A DNA stretch of 9,869 bases from an uncultured Terriglobus sp. (lineage in GTDB: Bacteria; Acidobacteriota; Terriglobia; Terriglobales; Acidobacteriaceae). Both the position numbers and the translations under genes were made by a program. Every line of letters starts with the position of its first letter. Position 1 is the stretch's first letter. Location of the stretch: assembly GCA_937871605.1 (NCBI GenBank), contig CALMRM010000170.1, positions 1-9,869 of the forward strand, written 5' to 3'. The notes beneath the pieces were generated by a model. The model was not told the origin of the DNA, did not search any database, and saw only the letters and a list, made by a program, of their open reading frames with translations. Below are positions 1 to 8,004 of the stretch, piece by piece.

Positions 1-1
1 C

Positions 2-1129
2 GGCAAAAAGCTGGTGGTCCTCTTTCAGCGCGGTGCTGCAGATGGCCTCAACATTGTGGTGCCGTACCGCGAGAAAAACTACTACGCCCTGCGGCCCAGC
101 ATCGCTATACAGCCGGGTGAAGTCCTGGACCTGGACGGCCAGTTCGGCCTACACCCGGCCATGGCACCGCTGCTGCCGCTCTACCAGCAGGGACACCTGG
201 CCGTCGTGCACGCGGTCGGTTCGCCGGACGTGACGCGCTCCCACTTCGATGCACAGGACTACATGGAGAGCGGCCCCCCCGGCGTCAAGGGCACGCAGGA
301 CGGCTGGCTGAACCGCGCCCTGCAGGCCGAGCCGCTGGACCCGAAGCTGGCCACGGCCTTTCGCGCCGTGGCGCTTGGCACACAGGTGCCGCGCACGCTG
401 CAGGGCCGGTTGCCCGCTGTCGCCGTGTCTAACCTGCAGGACTTCTCCGTCGGCGGACGCGGTCCCGCCACATCCGCCGCGTCGAATGCATTTCAGGCGA
501 TGTACGCTGGGACGCGCGACCAGATCCTGAGCGGCGAGGGGCAGGAGACGTTCGAAGCAGTCCGCATGCTGAAGGCAGCCGACCCGGCGCACTACCAACC
601 CGCGCCTGGCGTCGTGTACCCCGGCACACCCTTTGCAAACAGCCTCCGGCAAGTTGCGCAACTCCTGAAGGCGAACCTCGGTGTTGAAGCTGCATTTGCC
701 GACATCGGTGACTGGGACACCCACCAGGCGCAGGGAGCGACCCAGGGCCGCCTGGCCAACCGTCTGCGTGAATTCTCCCAGGGCATTGCTGCCTTCTGGC
801 AAGACATGGGGCAGGATGCCGAGCACATCACGCTGGTGACCATGAGCGAGTTTGGCCGCACTGCAAAGCAGAACGGCACCGGCGGCACAGACCACGGCCA
901 CGGTAACGTCATGTTCGTGCTGGGCGGCAGCGTGCGCGGCGGCAAAGTGTATGGTCGCTGGCCGGGCCTGAACGCCGCGCAACTGAATGAGGGGCGTGAT
1001 CTGGCGGTCACCACGGACTTTCGGCAGGTCTTGGCAGAGGCGGCGTACAGCACGCTTGGCACACGTGATTTGGCCTCAGTGTTTCCTGGCGCAACGCTTA
1101 CACCAGGCCAGTTCCTTAGGTTTGCCTGA
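2..1129 (+). CDS. DUF1501 family protein, 3' part (5' end outside window)
   Basis: The reading frame is open from the first bases (G-K-K-L before the first GTG), so the gene begins upstream and 375 residues are visible. The sequence QRGAADGLNIVVPY near the start, DIGDWDTHQAQG in the middle, and TMSEFGRTAKQNGTGG followed by TDHGHGNVMFVLGG near the C-terminus are hallmarks of DUF1501. This family is distantly related to the alkaline phosphatase/sulfatase superfamily, usually about 400-450 residues long, and often exported by the Tat route. About 40-60 N-terminal residues, including any signal peptide, are therefore probably missing. In many genomes a DUF1800 gene lies just upstream, but that would be outside this window. 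No substrate is established for the family. The acidic and His residues in the SEFGRT and TDHGHG motifs are plausible metal ligands by analogy with the superfamily, which is inference. The gene converges with the hydrolase gene that ends at 1367. Confidence 0.9.
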   Translation, partial: GKKLVVLFQRGAADGLNIVVPYREKNYYALRPSIAIQPGEVLDLDGQFGLHPAMAPLLPLYQQGHLAVVHAVGSPDVTRSHFDAQDYMESGPPGVKGTQDGWLNRALQAEPLDPKLATAFRAVALGTQVPRTLQGRLPAVAVSNLQDFSVGGRGPATSAASNAFQAMYAGTRDQILSGEGQETFEAVRMLKAADPAHYQPAPGVVYPGTPFANSLRQVAQLLKANLGVEAAFADIGDWDTHQAQGATQGRLANRLREFSQGIAAFWQDMGQDAEHITLVTMSEFGRTAKQNGTGGTDHGHGNVMFVLGGSVRGGKVYGRWPGLNAAQLNEGRDLAVTTDFRQVLAEAAYSTLGTRDLASVFPGATLTPGQFLRFA

Positions 1130-1322
1130 AGTGAGTTCCAGAGTGATACCACTCATCTTCCAATTTCAACAGATGGTCGCTTTTGTCTTCACTTTGTCAT
1201 AGTTCTGAGCGCAACCTTCTCATGGATGTTGCGTCTTAACCGATGTAGCAAACAACTGCTGGGGTCACCCTTCCACGATCTCGGCTTCACCTATCCGCAC
1301 CAAATCTTCCCACCTTTTATGT

Positions 1323-1348
1323 AAGGCCTCCTGAACACCGGAGGCCTT
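1323..1348. terminator. Stem-loop between convergent genes, likely bidirectional terminator
   Basis: A perfect 9-bp inverted repeat (AAGGCCTCC at 1323-1331, GGAGGCCTT at 1340-1348) encloses an 8-nt loop. It starts 18 bp beyond the stop codon of the minus-strand hydrolase gene and lies about 195 bp after the plus-strand DUF1501 stop. Neither side carries a long T run, so intrinsic termination would be weak. Its position just past the minus-strand stop makes that gene the more likely user. A poorer candidate for the DUF1501 transcript is the 7-bp stem (one G-U pair) formed by 1209-1215 and 1228-1234, with a 12-nt loop. The rest of 1130-1322 shows nothing I can name. Confidence 0.55.
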
Positions 1349-1366
1349 CACTTCATGCAGGCTGAG

Positions 1367-2278
1367 CTATCGAAGCGGCAGCAGTGTTGGGCCTGCCGGC
1401 AGGTACGCGTCCAAGAAGCGTGCAAGCGCATCCTGCTCGTCCTTTGCGGTGTGCGTGGGCACTTCCACGCTCATCTTGGGGTCAGCGGCACCTCGGTATG
1501 CAGCCCTGCGCGCAGCATCCAGCGGACCCGTGGAGTAAAGCAGCTTCGGCTGCGGCACTGTTTTCAAAGCATCCAGCAGGAAGCGCTCGTGGAAGACGAG
1601 CCCAAGCGGAAAGAGGTGCGACCGCGGGTCACGACGCACGCGCGCCAGCACATCCGGGTCGGCGTTGTAGCCAATCAGCGCCGCACCCGCATGTTGCTGC
1701 GCCAGCAACTGCGTGGCCAGCGACACACCCACGCCGCTGCCAAACACAAGCACGTGGCCGGGTGCAACACGCTGCCTGCCCACGAGGTACTCCCACGCGG
1801 CATCTGCGTCCTGCAGCATCCGCTTTTCCGTAGGGTGCGGGTTCTGTGGGTTGGGTCCATAGCCCCGGTAATCGAAGGCCAACACACCCAGGCCATGGTC
1901 GTGCAGCGTGCCGATCTGCGTGCCGTCGCCTTTGTCGAGTTGGCCGTCGCCGCTGCGCAGGTACAGCACGGCATAGGTTTCACGGGTAGAGTCCGCCGCG
2001 GCTGGCAGCCATTGCCCACGCACCTCCTCATCCCCGCTGCGGAAGGTGACAGCCTGGGCTGGCAGGCCAGTGCCACCGCCTGCATCGTGCGTCGGCTTTA
2101 GCGCCAACTGCCATGAACCCAGGTAGAACAGGAGGCCAAGCGTCAGGTACCCGCACAGCAGCGCCAGGCCAATCAGCAGACCGAGCGTGCGCAGCAGCCA
2201 ACGGGGATCGACAACTTCAGGCGCAGAGGATGTAGGACGGCCTGGGCGGGAGGTGCGCGGCGCTGCGGGTTTGGCCAT
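1367..2278 (-). CDS. Membrane-anchored alpha/beta-hydrolase-fold protein, nucleophile serine apparently lost
   Basis: From the ATG at 2278 the product has 303 residues. A basic, Pro/Ser-rich head is followed by one strong membrane segment at about residues 27-54 (WLLRTLGLLIGLALLCGYL), so the protein probably has an N-terminal signal anchor with its main domain outside the cytoplasm. The fold looks like the BEM46/ABHD-type alpha/beta hydrolases: strand and turn AFDYRGYG at about 134-141, then a helix with LQDADAAWEYL. The nucleophile elbow reads VFGSGVGVSLA (180-184 = GSGVG), so the residue expected to be Ser in GxSxG is Gly182. A Ser sits at 181 but out of register. The usual HGxxD acid-loop motif and terminal GH motif are not recognisable; one His lies at about 276. 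The frame also runs upstream to 2389, but that longer form would overlap the divergent Rieske start and place 37 low-complexity residues before the anchor. The ATG at 2278 is preceded by a weak GTGAAG. Catalysis is doubtful. Confidence 0.8.
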   Translation of the reverse strand: MAKPAAPRTSRPGRPTSSAPEVVDPRWLLRTLGLLIGLALLCGYLTLGLLFYLGSWQLALKPTHDAGGGTGLPAQAVTFRSGDEEVRGQWLPAAADSTRETYAVLYLRSGDGQLDKGDGTQIGTLHDHGLGVLAFDYRGYGPNPQNPHPTEKRMLQDADAAWEYLVGRQRVAPGHVLVFGSGVGVSLATQLLAQQHAGAALIGYNADPDVLARVRRDPRSHLFPLGLVFHERFLLDALKTVPQPKLLYSTGPLDAARRAAYRGAADPKMSVEVPTHTAKDEQDALARFLDAYLPAGPTLLPLR

Positions 2279-2349
2279 AACGAACTTCACGGTAGCATGC
2301 CGCTGCCCGGTGGCCGCATCCAACAGGGGGGCATGAGACAGGAGTGCGC
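2279..2349. promoter_or_regulatory. Divergent intergenic region between hydrolase and Rieske genes
   Basis: These 71 bp must carry the start signals for both divergent genes unless they lie inside the coding regions. For the Rieske gene, AGGAG at 2340-2344 is a good ribosome binding site 5 nt before ATG 2350 and decides that start over the in-frame GTG at 2344. On the plus strand, GGTAGCAT at 2291-2298 resembles a -10 box and is similar to the GGTAGAAT before carA. No convincing -35 box is visible for either direction. Confidence 0.35.
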
Positions 2350-2658
2350 ATGGCGCAGTGGGTAAAGGTGTGTTCGACGGGCGAGGCACCCGGGCCGGGC
2401 AAGGTGCAGCAGTTTGCGGCAGCGGGTGTCGACGTGTGCCTGGCCAACGTGGATGGGGAACTGGCCGCCATGGACAACTGGTGCCCGCACCGGCAGGGAC
2501 CGCTGGGCGAGGGTTGGATTGAGGGCAATGCGGTTGTCTGCCCGTGGCACGCCTGGGCCTTCGACTGCCGCACGGGCGACTGCCCGGAAGAGAACAGCCA
2601 TGTCAAGGTCTTCCCGCTGAAGCAGGAGGGTGGAGATGTGCTCGTCGACCTGCACTAG
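2350..2658 (+). CDS. Small Rieske [2Fe-2S] ferredoxin-like protein
   Basis: This complete 102-residue protein consists only of a Rieske domain. The cluster ligands are visible as CPH (Cys45, His47) and CPWH (Cys64, His67), with 16 residues between the two motifs; both Cys and both His are present, so it should bind a [2Fe-2S] cluster. Its size and motifs match soluble Rieske ferredoxins of dioxygenase systems and the NirD-type nitrite reductase small subunit. It has no signal peptide or membrane segment, so it is probably a cytoplasmic electron carrier. No dioxygenase, reductase or nirB lies next to it, so its partner cannot be told from this window. The start is set by AGGAG 5 nt before the ATG. 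It is divergent from the hydrolase gene and lies 52 bp upstream of carA, which appears to have its own -10 element. Confidence 0.88.
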   Translation: MAQWVKVCSTGEAPGPGKVQQFAAAGVDVCLANVDGELAAMDNWCPHRQGPLGEGWIEGNAVVCPWHAWAFDCRTGDCPEENSHVKVFPLKQEGGDVLVDLH

Positions 2659-2673
2659 CGCGGCGGTTCGGGC

Positions 2674-2708
2674 TGGTAGAATCGGTTAAATCCACTCCTT
2701 TGGAGAGG
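2674..2708 (+). promoter_or_regulatory. Candidate extended -10 promoter and ribosome binding site of carA
   Basis: TGGTAGAAT at 2674-2682 fits the extended -10 consensus TGnTAnAAT. An extended -10 can compensate for the lack of a recognisable TTGACA at the -35 position. Transcription would start near 2689, giving a leader of only about 20 nt, too short for a PyrR-type attenuator or a riboswitch. GGAGAGG at 2702-2708 is the ribosome binding site just before ATG 2711. Confidence 0.45.
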
Positions 2709-2710
2709 CA

Positions 2711-3850
2711 ATGCAAGCCATTCTGGCGCTCGAAGACGGGCGCGTATTCCGCGGTAAAGGCTTCGGCGCGCCTGCTGAACGCACCGGGGAAGTTGTCTTT
2801 AATACGGCATTGACCGGCTACCAGGAGATCTTTACCGATCCCTCCTACGCCGGGCAGATCGTTGTTCTCACCAACCCGCAGATCGGTAACTACGGCACCA
2901 CGCCGAACGATGCCGAAAGCAGCCGCCCCTACATCGAGGGGCTGGTCACGCGTGAGTTTTCACCCGTGTCCTCCAACTGGCGCTCCACAGAGGTGACGGA
3001 CGAGTACCTGGAACGCAATGGCATTCCGGTCGTCGCCGACGTGGACACCCGCGCCATCGTTCGTCACCTGCGTGCCCACGGCGTCATGCGTGGTGTGATT
3101 TCGACCGCGGTGGACGACGTGGATGCGCTCGTCGCCAAGGCGCGCGCCATCCGCAAGATGGACGGCACGGACCTGGCCAGCGTGGTCAGCACGAAGCAGC
3201 CGTACGAATTTAGCGACCAGGATCCGCGCAACGAGACCGGTGACAAGTTCCTGCCGCAAAGCCTTGCACCGGGCAGCAGGCAGATGCACGTGGTCGCCTA
3301 TGACTTTGGCATCAAGCAGAACATCCTGCGCATGCTGACGCGCGAAAACTGCCGCGTTACCGTGGTGCCTGCGACCACGCCCGCAGCAGATGTGCTTGCG
3401 ATGAACCCTGATGGCGTCTTCTTTTCGAACGGCCCTGGCGATCCGGAGCCGCTGGAGTACGCGCAGCAGAACGTCCGCGACCTCGCCGGGAAAGCGCCCA
3501 TGTTCGGCATCTGCCTGGGCCACCAGATCTTCGGCCTGGCGCTGGGCGGCAAGACCTACAAGCTCAAGTTCGGCCACCACGGTGCGAACCATCCCATCAA
3601 GAACCTGGATACGGGCAAGGTCGAGATCACGTCACAAAACCACAACTACGCCGTCGATCCCGAAACGCTGGATAATTCCACGGTCGCCGTCACGCACGTA
3701 AACCTGAACGACCAGACGGTTGCCGGGCTGCGCCACAAGGAACATCCGATGTTCAGCGTGCAATACCACCCGGAAGCAAGCCCGGGCCCGCACGACTCGC
3801 ACTACCTGTTCAAAGACTTTCGTCGAATGATGGATGAGTGGGAAAAGTGA
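2711..3850 (+). CDS. carA: Carbamoyl-phosphate synthase small (glutamine amidotransferase) subunit
   Basis: CarA hydrolyses glutamine and channels ammonia to CarB, which makes carbamoyl phosphate for pyrimidine and arginine synthesis in the cytoplasm. The 379-residue product is the normal family length. The N-terminal CPSase small-chain domain (about 1-140) contains ALEDGRVFRGKGFG and NTALTGYQEIFTDPSYAGQ. The class I glutamine amidotransferase domain (about 190-379) shows FFSNGPGDPEP (237-247), the nucleophile elbow FGICLGHQIFGLALGG with Cys268, and VQYHPEASPGP with His353 and Glu355, completing the catalytic triad. The ATG at 2711 has a GGAGAGG ribosome binding site and gives the expected N-terminus. 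The next gene starts 9 nt after the stop but is an antitoxin rather than carB, so the usual carA-carB adjacency is interrupted by a toxin-antitoxin module. Nothing suggests loss of function. Confidence 0.98.
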   Translation: MQAILALEDGRVFRGKGFGAPAERTGEVVFNTALTGYQEIFTDPSYAGQIVVLTNPQIGNYGTTPNDAESSRPYIEGLVTREFSPVSSNWRSTEVTDEYLERNGIPVVADVDTRAIVRHLRAHGVMRGVISTAVDDVDALVAKARAIRKMDGTDLASVVSTKQPYEFSDQDPRNETGDKFLPQSLAPGSRQMHVVAYDFGIKQNILRMLTRENCRVTVVPATTPAADVLAMNPDGVFFSNGPGDPEPLEYAQQNVRDLAGKAPMFGICLGHQIFGLALGGKTYKLKFGHHGANHPIKNLDTGKVEITSQNHNYAVDPETLDNSTVAVTHVNLNDQTVAGLRHKEHPMFSVQYHPEASPGPHDSHYLFKDFRRMMDEWEK

Positions 3851-3859
3851 GGAGCGCAC

Positions 3860-4099
3860 ATGCAAATCGACTTCCGAGCTGACCGTGAGGAACTACTCCG
3901 CAAGCTTTGCGCAGAGATGGGTCGCACCGTGGATGACTTCTGCAACGAAGCCATTCTGACCTTCATGGAAGATTACGAAGACGGACGCGACGCGCAGGCC
4001 GCCATGGCCGAAGGTGGCCGAACCTACACGCAGGAAGAGATGGAGCAAGAGTTTGCCCTGGTTGATCGAGTACACGACAGCCTCAAGAAGACTGCTTAA
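3860..4099 (+). CDS. RelB/DUF6290-like type II antitoxin
   Basis: The 79-residue acidic protein begins QIDFRADREELLRKLCAEMG, a short N-terminal strand and helix of the ribbon-helix-helix type used by many RelB/DUF6290 antitoxins to bind their own operator. It continues with an acidic helix (EDYEDGRDAQAAMAEG) and ends in YTQEEMEQEF plus a short tail, the region that in such antitoxins wraps the toxin. GGAG at 3851-3854, directly after the carA TGA, gives good spacing to ATG 3860. The gene is thus tightly coupled to carA (9-nt gap) and probably lies on the car transcript. Its last 47 bp overlap the start of the RelE-like reading frame. The sequence looks less GC-rich than the flanking carA and carB, consistent with acquisition. 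The family call rests on motif resemblance and the adjacent RelE-like sequence; the exact antitoxin subfamily is unsure. Confidence 0.8.
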   Translation: MQIDFRADREELLRKLCAEMGRTVDDFCNEAILTFMEDYEDGRDAQAAMAEGGRTYTQEEMEQEFALVDRVHDSLKKTA

Positions 4100-4318
4100 A
4101 AGCTCGATCCGCCGATTGCTCGTCAGATACTTGAGACCATGAAGCAAGTGCTTGAAGCCGACCCGTACGATCGGGGCAAGGCTTTGACTGGCAACTGGAC
4201 CGGTCACTGGCGCTACCGGTCAGGTGACTACCGCGTCATCTGTCGTTTGCACAACAGGGTTATGGTGATCGAGGTCGTGAAGGCTGGCCATCGGTCGAGT
4301 GTGTACGACCGTCCTTGA
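4053..4318 (+). pseudogene. RelE-family toxin gene, frame broken by an apparent one-base deletion
   Basis: RelE-type toxins are small ribonucleases that cleave mRNA on the ribosome. The C-terminal part is clear from 4100 to the TGA at 4316-4318: KLDPPIARQILETM, then GKALTGNWTGHWRYRSGD, YRVICRL and VVKAGHRSSVYDRP, the classic end of this family. The N-terminal part lies in another frame: TTG at 4053 opens MPWLIEYTTASRRLLK, a typical RelE first strand and helix. The two halves join within CTTAAAAGCTC (4095-4105). One more A in the run 4098-4101 would give ...LLKKLDPP... and an 88-residue protein of normal length. GGAG at 4042-4045 lies 7 nt before the TTG and supports that start. As it stands, the first frame runs out of register at 4101, and the second is preceded by the antitoxin's own TAA. 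The remaining in-frame ATG (4139) would give only 59 residues without the N-terminal helices. It is most likely an inactivated toxin; a sequencing error is possible. Confidence 0.75.
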
Positions 4319-4340
4319 CAGCTCTTCAGAAAGACACCTG

Positions 4341-7631
<3,291 letters not shown>

Positions 7632-7633
7632 GG

Positions 7634-7662
7634 TGTCAGGCGAGTATTCAGTTCGCCTGACA
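7634..7662 (+). terminator. Stem-loop directly after carB, probable terminator
   Basis: A perfect 10-bp inverted repeat (TGTCAGGCGA at 7634-7643, TCGCCTGACA at 7653-7662) with a 9-nt loop begins 2 bp after the carB stop. A G-U and a G-C pair extend it to 12 bp. It is not followed by a T run, so it may act as a rho-assisted or 3'-end-protecting structure rather than a classic intrinsic terminator. Confidence 0.6.
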
Positions 7663-7748
7663 TCCGTACCCACTCATCAAGCAACCTGCGAGATGATCGC
7701 GAGCTATGTGTCGCGCCTTCAGCGCTTAAGGCCTTGTGGGTATGTCTC

Positions 7749-7767
7749 CCTAGGCCTGCGGCCTAGG
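7749..7767. other. Perfect 8-bp stem-loop in gene-free region
   Basis: CCTAGGCC at 7749-7756 and GGCCTAGG at 7760-7767 pair perfectly around a TGC loop. Each arm is itself AvrII/HaeIII-like and partly palindromic. A weaker GGCC-TTT-GGCC hairpin follows at 7780-7790. There is no adjacent T run in either direction. The role is unknown; it could be part of the convergent terminator zone between carB and the MetX-like gene. Confidence 0.45.
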
Positions 7768-7794
7768 CTGGTATGTGACGGCCTTTGGCCCTGA

Positions 7795-7821
7795 GTTTGC
7801 ACGCGTCTGAGGTGTGCAAAC
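7795..7821. other. Stem-loop, candidate terminator or repeat boundary
   Basis: GTTTGCAC at 7795-7802 pairs with GTGCAAAC at 7814-7821. One G-U and one C-G pair extend the stem to 10 bp around a 7-nt loop (7805-7811). It stands 20 bp before the tandem repeat array. No T run follows on either strand. On the minus strand it lies downstream of the MetX-like gene and the array, so it could end that transcript. Confidence 0.45.
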
Positions 7822-7840
7822 AGTACGTCTAGAGCTCAAG

Positions 7841-8004
7841 AAGGCTACGCTAGAGTAAGGCTACGGTCGAGCAAAGGCTACGGTCGAGCAAAGGCTACGC
7901 TCGAGCAAAGCTACGCTACAGCTTGAGCAAGGCTACGCTAGAGCAAAGCTACGCTAGAGTAAGGCTACGCTACAGCCTGAGCAAGGCTACGCTAGAGCTT
8001 GAGG
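7841..8004. repeat. Degenerate tandem repeat array, nine units of 15-22 bp
   Basis: Nine direct units start at 7841, 7857, 7874, 7891, 7908, 7929, 7946, 7961 and 7983. The core is AAGGCTACGCTAGAGC, with variants such as ACGGTCGAGC. Three units (7908, 7961, 7983) are longer (21-22 bp) and end in a CTTGAG or CCTGAG tail. A degraded tenth copy may lie at 7822-7840. Unit length varies from 15 to 22 bp and no spacers are present, so it is not a CRISPR array. The last unit overlaps the final codons and stop of the minus-strand hydrolase gene. Together with the stem-loops described separately, the array fills most of the 360-bp gene-free stretch after carB. I see no gene in that stretch. Confidence 0.85.

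Noticed and set aside
149..982. Minus-strand open frame of 277 codons opposite the DUF1501 gene
   Set aside because: The plus strand carries unmistakable DUF1501 motifs; the opposite frame is a GC-rich shadow.
1355..2101. Plus-strand open frame of 248 codons opposite the membrane hydrolase
   Set aside because: It is a shadow of a gene with a clear membrane segment and alpha/beta-hydrolase motifs, and its own product has no recognisable feature.
2689..2710. Pyrimidine-responsive attenuator or riboswitch before carA
   Set aside because: Only 52 bp separate the Rieske stop from carA, and the predicted leader is about 20 nt, with no stem-loop or T run.
4094..4103. Programmed -1 ribosomal frameshift to rescue the RelE frame
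   Set aside because: Read in the TTG frame, the site is G CTT AAA. Slipping back one base would require re-pairing on GCT and TAA, which does not fit the X XXY YYZ slippery pattern. The A4 run is also too short for efficient polymerase slippage. Mutation or sequencing error is simpler.
4299..4340. Upstream GTG start for carB
   Set aside because: It would overlap the RelE-like coding end and add 14 residues absent from the conserved CarB N-terminus; ATG 4341 gives the standard MPRRNDI start.
7841..8004. CRISPR array
   Set aside because: The units are 15-22 bp, directly adjacent and degenerate, without unique spacers, and no cas gene is present.
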